Assembly: GCF_014207135.1 (NCBI RefSeq)
Contig: NZ_JACHCC010000010.1
Coordinates: 124,001 to 188,000 of the forward strand
Direction: 5' to 3'
Source: Pedobacter cryoconitis
GTDB taxonomy: Bacteria > Bacteroidota > Bacteroidia > Sphingobacteriales > Sphingobacteriaceae
DNA length: 64,000 nt
Each line of letters opens with the position of its first letter. The first letter of the stretch is position 1. Positions 1-8,568 of the stretch are shown here, piece by piece. Under the pieces are notes generated by a model that did not search any database, was not told the DNA's origin, and worked only from the letters and a program-made list of their open reading frames with translations. The translations under genes were made by a program, and so were the position numbers.

Positions 1-1
1 G

Positions 2-568
2 ATTGTTGTTGGATTGGTATTAGCTATGGCCATTTTATATTATGGACTAGTACCTGTCTTTTTCTTCAATCTTAACCTGAGGAATACAGGCTGGTTTAAA
101 CCTTTTATTATTGGCTTTGTATGGGCGGCAACGGCAAATCTGTTGCCATTGATAGTACTTAAAGTTCAATCCGGTACTGACGTTGCCAGAACTACACTAT
201 GGTATTTTCTATTTGTGAAAAACTGGATGTTCTGTACGGTGAACGCTATTATGTTTGATATGAAGGATTATGCGATAGACTCAAATAGTCAGTTGAAAAC
301 ATTTGTGGTTAGAATTGGCCTCAAAAAGACTATATTTTATGTATTGATGCCTCTTTTAATTACAGGAGCGCTTTCCTTACTGATATTTGCATGCATCGAA
401 CATTTTACTGTATCCAGGGTATTGCTTAATCTGATTCCTTTTGTACTTACTGCTATAGTAGCCTACTCCATGAATAAAAGAAAGAAAATATTTTATTACC
501 TTATTGTCATTGACGGACTGATTCTGGTTAAGGCAGTTTGTGGTATTATAGCGATGCAATTTATTTAG
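2..568 (+). CDS. UbiA-family prenyltransferase, C-terminal part (5' end outside window)
   Basis: The reading frame is open from base 2, so the N-terminus lies before the window. The visible 189 residues are very hydrophobic, with about five to six membrane segments. They contain an FDMKDYAID stretch, matching the second Asp-rich DxxDxxxD motif of UbiA enzymes, which binds prenyl diphosphate through Mg2+. The first Asp motif must be in the missing part. UbiA enzymes prenylate aromatic or other acceptors in the inner membrane (quinone, heme or lipid pathways). A methyltransferase starts 8 bp downstream and is probably co-transcribed. The family is fairly sure; the acceptor is unknown. Confidence 0.7.
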   Translation: MVVGLVLAMAILYYGLVPVFFFNLNLRNTGWFKPFIIGFVWAATANLLPLIVLKVQSGTDVARTTLWYFLFVKNWMFCTVNAIMFDMKDYAIDSNSQLKTFVVRIGLKKTIFYVLMPLLITGALSLLIFACIEHFTVSRVLLNLIPFVLTAIVAYSMNKRKKIFYYLIVIDGLILVKAVCGIIAMQFI

Positions 569-576
569 GCAAAGGA

Positions 577-1209
577 ATGAAGAATAACTATGACAATATT
601 GCAGGATACTATGATGTGTTGAGTAGGCTGGTTTTTTTTCGTACACAGGTTAATGCACAATTGGATCAGCTTAAGGCTATTCCGTCCGGTAGTACTGTCC
701 TGATTGTTGGAGGGGGGACGGGATGGATACTCGAAGAGATCGCTAAAATCCATCCTTCTGGATTAACCATCACATATGTGGAGATTTCAGTAAAAATGAT
801 CGAGTTGTCAAAGCAGAGAAATACAGCAGATAATATACTGGAGTATGTTCATACTTCAATGGAAGATTTTAAATCCCCTGTTTCTTATGATGTGGTAATT
901 ACCGCATTTTTCTTTGATAATTTTTCTGCAGAAACTATTGGTCGGGTTTTTAATCAGCTGCATGTATTACTTAAATCAGGTGGGAAGTGGTTATTCGTTG
1001 ATTTCTATTATACAAAAGAATCAGGAAAGAAGTGGCAATGGCTACTTTTAAAAATTATGTATTTGTTTTTTGATAAAGTATCAGCTGTGGAAGCGAAATC
1101 ATTGATTAACACTGAACATTATTTTAGGGAAAGACTATATCTTCCTGTAAAAACAGCCTTTTATTATGGTGGTTTCATTAAATCGGTCATTTATCTGAAA
1201 TCTGAATGA
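577..1209 (+). CDS. class I SAM-dependent methyltransferase
   Basis: This is a 210-residue soluble protein. The Gly-rich SAM loop VLIVGGGTGW is at residues 41-50, with the acidic end of strand 2 at Glu69 (TYVEIS) and an SVxMIELSKQR helix after it, as in class I (Rossmann) methyltransferases of the Methyltransf_25 type. The ATG at 577 is preferred over an in-frame upstream start at 538 because it leaves the preceding UbiA gene intact (8-bp gap) and begins at the usual NYDNIAGYYD entry helix. The prenyltransferase neighbour suggests a lipid or quinone-like substrate (inference). Confidence 0.75.
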   Translation: MKNNYDNIAGYYDVLSRLVFFRTQVNAQLDQLKAIPSGSTVLIVGGGTGWILEEIAKIHPSGLTITYVEISVKMIELSKQRNTADNILEYVHTSMEDFKSPVSYDVVITAFFFDNFSAETIGRVFNQLHVLLKSGGKWLFVDFYYTKESGKKWQWLLLKIMYLFFDKVSAVEAKSLINTEHYFRERLYLPVKTAFYYGGFIKSVIYLKSE

Positions 1210-1439
1210 ATTTCTATCGTGGACAATCTGAATTTGTTAATGTAAATAAGAGGTTCTTAGTAATCTAGTCAATACAATGTCATTTAAATAGATGATTGTA
1301 TCTTTTTTGATGTAATAAAGGTTCTTTTTATTCTGTAAAACAGGCTTTTTGTAGTTGTGAAGCTAATTTTTAGACTGAATTGTTTGAATTTAATAAGAAT
1401 TGATTTGAACTGAATATTTTCAATTGATGTCTGAACAGA

Positions 1440-1447
1440 TACTTTTG
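1440..1447 (+). promoter_or_regulatory. candidate -7 element of the efflux operon
   Basis: TACTTTTG fits the Bacteroidota -7 consensus TAnnTTTG and lies 52 bp before the TolC start. The gap from 1210 to 1499 holds no convincing gene. No clear TTG-type -33 element is seen at the usual spacing. Confidence 0.4.
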
Positions 1448-1499
1448 TGGCGTACGATAAACACATAGTAGAACATCGATTTAATTTAACATCAATACA

Positions 1500-2897
1500 A
1501 TGCCCCGGATATCTTTTTCTACACTCCTTTTTTCTTCAATCCTGTGTACTGCTGTTACTGTTGATGCCCAAACCTTAAACATGAAGGAGGCAGTCAATAC
1601 AGCAATTACTAACTATGGAACTATAAAAGCAAAAGGCAATTACGTTAACGCCTCTAAACAAACAGTTGAACAGGCCAAAAGGGATTATCTCCCTAACTTT
1701 ACTCTTGCTGCGCAGCAGGATTATGGTACAATCAATGGACAGAACGGGCCGCTCTCCGCTTTGGGTGGGTTAAGTACTGCTTCATCTGGCCCGGCTTTGG
1801 CACAACAGAACTGGAACGCTGCTTTTGGTGCATTATATCTTAGTAATGTTAACTGGGACTTTTTTAGTTTTGGAAGGATCCGCGAGAAAATCAACGTCTC
1901 TAAAGCTGCGCTGAAAAGAGATGTCAATGATCTGAATCAAGAAATATTTCAACATGAAATACGTGTTTCAGCTGCTTATCTCAATCTGCTGGCCGCACAA
2001 CGCTTAACAAAATCCCAGCAGAAAAATTTGGAGAGAGCGACTATATTCAAAGATAATGCAGTATTACGTGCCCGGAATGGGTTAATTGCAGGAGTAGATT
2101 CTTCTCTTGCCGGTGCAGAAGTTTCGAGTGCCAAGATAGCATTGACCAAAGCCATTGACCTGGAACAGGAACAAGCCAACAAATTGGGTGTCCTGTTAGG
2201 TGTAACTGCGACCAACTTTAAACTGGATACAGCTTCAATCAATCATGTACCACAATCAATTTTATTGAATGACACTACTGTTGATTTTAAAGAACATCCA
2301 TTGCTGAAGTTTTATAAGAATAGAGTTGAAGTAAGTAATCAGCAATTGAACTATTATAAAAAGCTAAATTATCCTACTTTTTCGCTGATTGGTATATTCC
2401 AGGGTAGAGGAAGTGGATTTGAAACTAATTACCCGAATAATTTAAACGCTTATACGCACAGCTATAGTGATGGGGTTAATCCAACCCGTGGAAATTATCT
2501 GCTCGGTATTGGAGTGACCTGGAATCTGACAACGATTCTGCGAAATTCCCCTCAGATTAAAGCACAAAGATATATCTCGAATGGCCTGGAAAATGAATAC
2601 GAACTGGTAGATCAGCAATTACATGCCCAACTGGCTTTATCAGAGACGAAGATTAAAAATGCAATGGACAATTATAATGAAGCTCCTGTACAGGTAAAGG
2701 CTGCAAGTGAAGCTTATTTACAGAAAAGCACTTTGTATAAAAACGGACTCACTACTATTGTCGATTTAACTCAGGCTTTATACGCTTTAAACCGCGCAGA
2801 GATAGACCGAGATATTGCTTATACTAATGTGTGGCAGGCATTGCTCCTGAAATCAGCCGCAATGGGTGATTACAATTTATTTATTAACGAATTTTAG
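1500..2897 (+). CDS. TolC-family outer-membrane efflux protein
   Basis: This 465-residue protein has a signal peptide ending near VDAQ (about residue 24). Two similar halves follow, rich in long amphipathic helices with repeated Ala and Gln-Lys patterns (for example VEQAKRDYLPNF and AAQRLTKSQQKNLERA), as in the OEP/TolC fold. It should form the trimeric outer-membrane duct of a tripartite pump. It is the first gene of a pump operon: the RND permease follows after 13 bp and the fusion protein after that. The order outer-membrane factor, permease, fusion protein is less common than fusion protein first. Confidence 0.9.
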   Translation: MPRISFSTLLFSSILCTAVTVDAQTLNMKEAVNTAITNYGTIKAKGNYVNASKQTVEQAKRDYLPNFTLAAQQDYGTINGQNGPLSALGGLSTASSGPALAQQNWNAAFGALYLSNVNWDFFSFGRIREKINVSKAALKRDVNDLNQEIFQHEIRVSAAYLNLLAAQRLTKSQQKNLERATIFKDNAVLRARNGLIAGVDSSLAGAEVSSAKIALTKAIDLEQEQANKLGVLLGVTATNFKLDTASINHVPQSILLNDTTVDFKEHPLLKFYKNRVEVSNQQLNYYKKLNYPTFSLIGIFQGRGSGFETNYPNNLNAYTHSYSDGVNPTRGNYLLGIGVTWNLTTILRNSPQIKAQRYISNGLENEYELVDQQLHAQLALSETKIKNAMDNYNEAPVQVKAASEAYLQKSTLYKNGLTTIVDLTQALYALNRAEIDRDIAYTNVWQALLLKSAAMGDYNLFINEF

Positions 2898-2910
2898 CCG
2901 TTACCCGAAT

Positions 2911-5900
2911 ATGAATTTAATACGTTTTGCACTACGAAAACCCATTTCCATAATGGTGTTTGTCGCTGGTATGCTTTTTTTTGGTATCAGCGCGATGACC
3001 AGTATCAAGGTCGATATTTTGCCTCAGATGAATTTGCCGGTTATCTATATCGCACACCCTTTTGGTGGATATACACCTACGCAAATGGAATCTTATTTTG
3101 CTAAAAACTATGTAAACGTTCTGCTTTTTGCGAACGGGATTAAGAGTATTGAGACAAAAAATACACAGGGACTGATGCTAATGAAGCTTACCTATTATGA
3201 AGGTACTAATATGGCACAGGCGGCATCAGAACTAAGTGCACTTTCCAATCGTGCCCAGGCGATCTTTCCGCCTGGATCACAGCCTCCCTTTATTATCAGG
3301 TTTGATGCTTCATCTTTACCTATCGGACAGTTAGTACTGAGCAGTCCGACCCGAAGTAATAATGAATTACAGGATTTGGCAAATACTTATGTACGTGCAT
3401 CTTTTACTGCTATTCCTGGTTTGCTGGCACCTGCACCATTTGGAGGTAGTCCGCGTACTGTCGAGATTAATGTGAATCCGGGATTGATGCGTTCGCATAA
3501 CCTGACTGTAGAACAGATTGTAAGTGCAATCAGTATAAATAACCAGACGGCTCCATCTGGGAACGTTCGTATTGGTAATAAGAATTATATTACACCTACT
3601 AATTACACGATTAAAGAAATCAAAGATTTTGAGAATATACCTTTATTTAAAGGTGGGGTTCAGAATCTTTATTTGCGTGATGTTGCAACTGTTAAAGATG
3701 GGGCGGATGTGACAAATGGTTATGCACTGATCAATGGTAAACGTTCTGTTTATCTGAGTATTGCTAAATCTGGAGATGCTTCGACATGGGAAGTAGTTAA
3801 AAAACTGAAAGCTAACTTACCTAAAATACAAAATACTTTACCCGAGGATGTAAAGTTATCCTATGAGTTTGATCAGTCGGTTTCTGTAATTAATGCCGTA
3901 GAGAGTTTAATCAGTGAAGGAGCAATAGGAGCGATCTTAACCGGTTTGATGGTGTTATTGTTTTTAGGAGACAGACGTGCTGCGCTGATCGTTATTCTGA
4001 CTATTCCTACTTCGATTATTTCAGGTGTATTATTCCTTAAATTATTTGGGCAGACAATTAATATTATGTCGTTGTCTGGTCTGGCATTGGCTATTGGTAT
4101 TCTGGTGGATGAAAGTACAGTTACGATTGAGAATATCCACCAGCATTTTGATATGGGTAAACCCAAGGCATTAGCGATATGGGACGCCTGTAAGGAGATT
4201 GCCTTTCCAAAATTGCTGATCCTGTTATGTATTTTAGCAGTATTTGCGCCTGCATTTACGATGACAGGTATTCCAGGTGCATTATTCCTGCCACTAGCAT
4301 TGGCCATTGGATTTTCGATGATTATCTCTTTCCTTCTTTCGCAAACGTTTGTGCCTATTCTGGCAAACTGGTTAATGGTTGCACATCCACATAAACACAA
4401 AAAAACTGACCCTTCAATCACTGACGATGAAGATGCTTTTAACCAGACGGGATTAACGTTGGAATCAGAGCGGGAAACACTAAATCAGAAAAAGGTATTG
4501 GTAGAAAGGGAATGTTACAGTGAAGAAGGAAAAGTTACCTTGTTTGATAAATTCAGAAACAGGTTTATGCGTTTCATTGACCGCTTATTTGTTTACCGTA
4601 AATCTGTAGTTTTAGTTTACCTGGTATTGATTATTGGTTGTGCTGGTCTGTTATTAGTTAGTATAGGCCGTGACGTACTGCCTAAAGTAAATTCAAGCCA
4701 GTTCCAGTTAAGGATGAGGGCTCCCGATGGTACACGTCTGGAACGGACTGAGGAAAAGGCGAATATGATCCTTAAGGTCCTTAAAAAAATGGTAGGTCCC
4801 GAACATGTAGGTATTACTTCAGTTTATGTAGGGCAACACCCGGCACTATTTTCTGTAAATCCGATCTATTTGTTTATGGGTGGACCTCATGAAGCTGTTT
4901 TCCAGATTGCACTGAAAGATTATCATGTGAATATGGATGAGCTGAAGGATAAGCTGCGTGACGAAGTTAAGCGTCAGATGCCAGATGTTAAGCTTTCTTT
5001 TGAGCCGATAGAATTAACAGATAAAGTATTAAGCCAGGGTTCTCCAACGCCGGTTGAAGTACGGATAGCTGGTAAGAATAAAAAAATAAATGAAGAGTAC
5101 GCAGGTAAGATCGTAGCTCAATTAAAGAAATTTGATTACATGAGAGATGTACAGATAGCACAGCCTATCAAATATCCTTCTTTAAATATCAATATTGATC
5201 GTGTTCGTGCTGCTCAGCTGGGAATTGATTTAAATGATATTTCTAAATCTCTGGTGGCCTCTACCTCTTCATCCCGTTATACGGATAAGAATAACTGGGT
5301 AGATGAGAAAATTGGTTTGTCTTATGGAGTACAGGTTCAGGTACCATTAAACCAGATGAACAGTAAAGATGACCTTGGTGAAATTCCACTACTCAAAAAT
5401 AGCAGCCGTCCGGTATTAAGCGATGTAGCAACTATCAAACCAGACACCACCTATGGAGAGAATGATAACCTTGGAGCAACTCCATATCTTTCTGTAACTG
5501 CCAATCTGAATAATAAGGATTTGGGTTCGGCTAATAAAGATGTGGCTGCAGCTATTAAAGCCGTTGGAGAATTGCCAAGGGGAGTTGTTGTGGAGCAGAT
5601 AGGTCTTGGAAAAGTACTTGATGAAACATTAAGCAGTCTGCAAAATGGATTAATGGTGGCAATTGTTGTGATTTTCTTAATGTTATCGGCTAACTTCCAG
5701 TCATTCAGAGTGCCTCTGGTAATTCTGGCTACGGTTCCGGCAGTTGTATTGGGATCGTTACTATTGCTGAAACTTACAGGTTCAACACTTAACCTGCAGT
5801 CATACATGGGTATAATCATGTCAGTCGGGGTGTCTATTGCGAATGCTGTACTATTAATTACAAATGCAGAAGAATTAAGAAAACATAATGGTAATGCAAT

Positions 5901-6189
5901 GGCGTCAGCAAGAGAGGCGGCCGGATTACGTTTACGTCCTATTATTATGACCAGTGTGGCGATGGTTGCTGGGATGCTTCCTATGGCAATTGGGCATGGT
6001 GAAGGGGGGGACCAGGTATCACCTTTGGGAAGAGCGGTAATCGGAGGATTAATTGCTTCAACATTTGCAGTATTGATTATATTACCAATGGTATTTGCAT
6101 GGGTACAAGGCAAGGTTTCCACACAATCGCTATCACTGGATCCTGAAGACGAAGAGAGTGCACATTTTATTAAAGGGTTAAAAGATTAA
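2911..6189 (+). CDS. RND-family efflux permease (HAE/CusA-like)
   Basis: This 1092-residue protein has the two-fold RND plan: one N-terminal membrane helix, a large periplasmic loop, six helices, then the same again. The TM4 segment reads AIGILVDESTVTIENI, giving the acidic proton-relay position. The second half has the matching GVSIANAVLLITNAEE segment. A charged cytoplasmic loop of about 80 residues separates the halves. The ATG at 2911 (MNLIRFALRKP) is chosen because RND pumps begin just before TM1; an upstream frame extension overlaps tolC. It is the proton-driven inner-membrane component; drug or metal specificity cannot be told from sequence. Confidence 0.92.
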   Translation: MNLIRFALRKPISIMVFVAGMLFFGISAMTSIKVDILPQMNLPVIYIAHPFGGYTPTQMESYFAKNYVNVLLFANGIKSIETKNTQGLMLMKLTYYEGTNMAQAASELSALSNRAQAIFPPGSQPPFIIRFDASSLPIGQLVLSSPTRSNNELQDLANTYVRASFTAIPGLLAPAPFGGSPRTVEINVNPGLMRSHNLTVEQIVSAISINNQTAPSGNVRIGNKNYITPTNYTIKEIKDFENIPLFKGGVQNLYLRDVATVKDGADVTNGYALINGKRSVYLSIAKSGDASTWEVVKKLKANLPKIQNTLPEDVKLSYEFDQSVSVINAVESLISEGAIGAILTGLMVLLFLGDRRAALIVILTIPTSIISGVLFLKLFGQTINIMSLSGLALAIGILVDESTVTIENIHQHFDMGKPKALAIWDACKEIAFPKLLILLCILAVFAPAFTMTGIPGALFLPLALAIGFSMIISFLLSQTFVPILANWLMVAHPHKHKKTDPSITDDEDAFNQTGLTLESERETLNQKKVLVERECYSEEGKVTLFDKFRNRFMRFIDRLFVYRKSVVLVYLVLIIGCAGLLLVSIGRDVLPKVNSSQFQLRMRAPDGTRLERTEEKANMILKVLKKMVGPEHVGITSVYVGQHPALFSVNPIYLFMGGPHEAVFQIALKDYHVNMDELKDKLRDEVKRQMPDVKLSFEPIELTDKVLSQGSPTPVEVRIAGKNKKINEEYAGKIVAQLKKFDYMRDVQIAQPIKYPSLNINIDRVRAAQLGIDLNDISKSLVASTSSSRYTDKNNWVDEKIGLSYGVQVQVPLNQMNSKDDLGEIPLLKNSSRPVLSDVATIKPDTTYGENDNLGATPYLSVTANLNNKDLGSANKDVAAAIKAVGELPRGVVVEQIGLGKVLDETLSSLQNGLMVAIVVIFLMLSANFQSFRVPLVILATVPAVVLGSLLLLKLTGSTLNLQSYMGIIMSVGVSIANAVLLITNAEELRKHNGNAMASAREAAGLRLRPIIMTSVAMVAGMLPMAIGHGEGGDQVSPLGRAVIGGLIASTFAVLIILPMVFAWVQGKVSTQSLSLDPEDEESAHFIKGLKD

Positions 6190-6211
6190 ATTAGTATAAG
6201 ATACATATATA

Positions 6212-7315
6212 ATGAACAAAGACATATTCCGCCGAACCTCCTTTTTATTTAGCAGTGTTGCCTTACTGGCGCTTTTAAGCAGCTGTCACCAGGAGGAGAA
6301 AAAAGAAAGTAAGAGTGCTGAGAAACATAACGAGATCAAAACTTTTGTATTGAGCAAGGAAAAAATGGCGACTTCTCTGAAGTTGCCTGGAGAGCTGATC
6401 GCTTATCAGCAGGTAGATCTGTATGCTAAAGTAAGCAGTTTTGTCAGAACACTGAAAGCAGATATTGGCTCGGAAGTTACACAGGGACAACTGTTAATGA
6501 CATTGGAAGCACCCGAACTGACTTCTCAACTGGCTGCTGCTGAGTCGAGACTTAAATCGCAGGAAGCAGTATATATGGCAAGCAAAGCAAATTATGACCG
6601 TTTGTTTGAGACAAGTAAAACTCCTGGTACAATTTCTAAAAATGATCTTGATCAGGCTATTGCGAAAAGGAATTCAGATCTTGCACAGCTTAATGCAGCT
6701 AAAGCGGCTTATAAAGAGGTCGGCGCTATTCAGAATTATCTGGAGATCCGTGCTCCGTTTGACGGAGTAATTTCTTCCAGAAATGTAAATTTGGGTGCCT
6801 ATGTGGGACCTTCAGGAAAAGGTTCAGAGTCACCCCTGTTTACTTTACAGCAACAGAAACATTTACGTCTTGTAATCTCAATCCCTGAATTATATACGGG
6901 TTATCTGAAAGAAGGTGATGATGTTAATTTTACAGTTAAATCATTACCTGATGTAATGTTTACAGCTAAAGTGAAGAGATTATCCGGTGCACTGGATCAG
7001 CGTTTGCGTTCGGAGAGAGTAGAAATGGATGTGCCTAACCCGAAAAAACAACTTCTGCCTGGGATGGTATCTGACGTATCGATTCCTCTGCCAGCTAATG
7101 CAAGTACTTTTATTGTACCTAAATCGGCTGTGGTAGACGGGGCCGAGGGAGTTTATGTTATTCGCTCAAAAGCGCAGAAGGCGGAAAAGGTAAATGTTAA
7201 AAAGGGCCGCGAGACAGATGATAAGATTGAGATCTTCGGGGATATTAAGGAAGGAGATATCCTGGTTAACGAAGCTAATGAAGAAATTCATCCTGGCGAT
7301 CTTATCAAACCATAA
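6212..7315 (+). CDS. RND membrane-fusion (periplasmic adaptor) lipoprotein
   Basis: This 367-residue protein has a signal sequence and lipobox LLSSC with the lipidated Cys at about residue 25. An HlyD/AcrA-like barrel-sandwich hybrid follows (VDLYAKVSSFV, then QGQLLMTLEAPEL), then a helical hairpin (about 90-170), a return lipoyl strand (IRAPFDGVISSRNVNLGAYV) and beta-barrel and membrane-proximal domains. It links the permease 22 bp upstream to the TolC protein of the same operon. Confidence 0.9.
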   Translation: MNKDIFRRTSFLFSSVALLALLSSCHQEEKKESKSAEKHNEIKTFVLSKEKMATSLKLPGELIAYQQVDLYAKVSSFVRTLKADIGSEVTQGQLLMTLEAPELTSQLAAAESRLKSQEAVYMASKANYDRLFETSKTPGTISKNDLDQAIAKRNSDLAQLNAAKAAYKEVGAIQNYLEIRAPFDGVISSRNVNLGAYVGPSGKGSESPLFTLQQQKHLRLVISIPELYTGYLKEGDDVNFTVKSLPDVMFTAKVKRLSGALDQRLRSERVEMDVPNPKKQLLPGMVSDVSIPLPANASTFIVPKSAVVDGAEGVYVIRSKAQKAEKVNVKKGRETDDKIEIFGDIKEGDILVNEANEEIHPGDLIKP

Positions 7316-7386
7316 TTTTACAATACAGACTATAATTTTACAATAAAAAGCATAGGGACATCTTAAAATTTGCGCAATTTTAATGC

Positions 7387-8307
7387 GTGAAAAAAAGTAT
7401 GTCCCTTCAGGAGTTTTATGAGATGTTTGCGGTCAACAGACCCGATGTCACTATTCCAAATCCGATCTTAGATGAGCATACCGGTCATTTTAATGTTTTT
7501 AAGAGATTTGGCTATTGTACGCTGAATCCTTCACCCTATAACAGGAGAGACTTTTATAAAATAGCTTATATCATCGGAAAGGGAGTGCTGCATTATCCTA
7601 ATGAACGGATAGAAATTGATGGTTGTGCGTTGATGTTCACTAATCAGACGATTCCATATTCATGGGAAACTACTTCGGAATTTCAATCCGGTTATTTCTG
7701 TTTGTTTACCGAAAACTTCATGCGTCAGCGGAATGAGCCGTTGAAAAATTCTTTATTGTCAAGGATACAAGGTAACCCTGTATTTTATATCAATAAGGAA
7801 CAGCAAGATAATGTAAGCCGTATTTTTGAAAAAATGATGGTGGAAATGGAAAGCGATTATGCTTTTAAGTATGATCTGATTCGAAATTATGTAAATCTGT
7901 TGATTCATGAAGCCATGAAAATGCAGCCGAGAGATCTGCAATCAAAGTCAAATAATGCATCTTCCAGAATTGCCTCTTTATTTTTTGAATTATTGGAAAG
8001 ACAATTTCCGATTTATTCCACAGATCACATCCTTCAACTCCGTACTGCTAATGATTTTGCAGAACGGCTCTCTATTCATGTGAATCATCTTAACCACGCA
8101 GTCAAAGAAGTGACTGGAAAAACAACTTCTGAACATATTTCCGGGCGTATTGCTAACGAAGCCATTGCACTACTCAAACATACAGAATGGAATATTTCTG
8201 AGATTGGCTATTGTCTGGGCTTCGAATATCCTGCAAATTTCAATCTTTTCTTTAAGCGCCAGACTATGGCAGCTCCAAAATCCTTCAGGGAGAAAACAAT
8301 TAGCTAG
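7387..8307 (+). CDS. AraC-family transcriptional regulator
   Basis: The C-terminal ~100 residues carry two helix-turn-helix units typical of AraC proteins: FAERLSIHVNHLNHAVKE, then the second HTH ISEIGYCLGFEYPANFNLFF. The N-terminal ~190 residues are a cupin-like sensor domain. Translation starts either at GTG 7387 or at ATG 7399 (four residues shorter). It lies 71 bp behind the efflux operon on the same strand and may regulate it (inference). The ligand is unknown. Confidence 0.85.
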   Translation: MKKSMSLQEFYEMFAVNRPDVTIPNPILDEHTGHFNVFKRFGYCTLNPSPYNRRDFYKIAYIIGKGVLHYPNERIEIDGCALMFTNQTIPYSWETTSEFQSGYFCLFTENFMRQRNEPLKNSLLSRIQGNPVFYINKEQQDNVSRIFEKMMVEMESDYAFKYDLIRNYVNLLIHEAMKMQPRDLQSKSNNASSRIASLFFELLERQFPIYSTDHILQLRTANDFAERLSIHVNHLNHAVKEVTGKTTSEHISGRIANEAIALLKHTEWNISEIGYCLGFEYPANFNLFFKRQTMAAPKSFREKTIS

Positions 8308-8568
8308 CATTCGTGTTTTCATGCTGTGAATCTCACAGATGATTGAACTTTTATAACCGCTAAAAAACAAACCGGGCTTGCAAGCTCATTGATACAAATC
8401 GATAATATATACTGATGAAAATGCTGACTTTGTGTTTTTTTAACATACATTAACATCTTAATTCAGAAACATTTTGTTTAATTAGAGTTGTGATGTGATA
8501 TAGTTTGCAGATTAAGCTAGTATTCCCGCTAAAATTATTAAAAAGACTTAGGCCCGGCATTTTATATT

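Noticed and set aside
3873..4421. Long antisense reading frame inside the RND permease gene (also 5451-6122)
   Set aside because: These are open by codon bias of the real gene on the other strand; composition is not protein-like and they lack promoters.
7340..7386. A half-site AGGGACATCTT before the AraC gene resembling the operator
   Set aside because: There is no second half-site and no -7 element at 23 or 38 bp.
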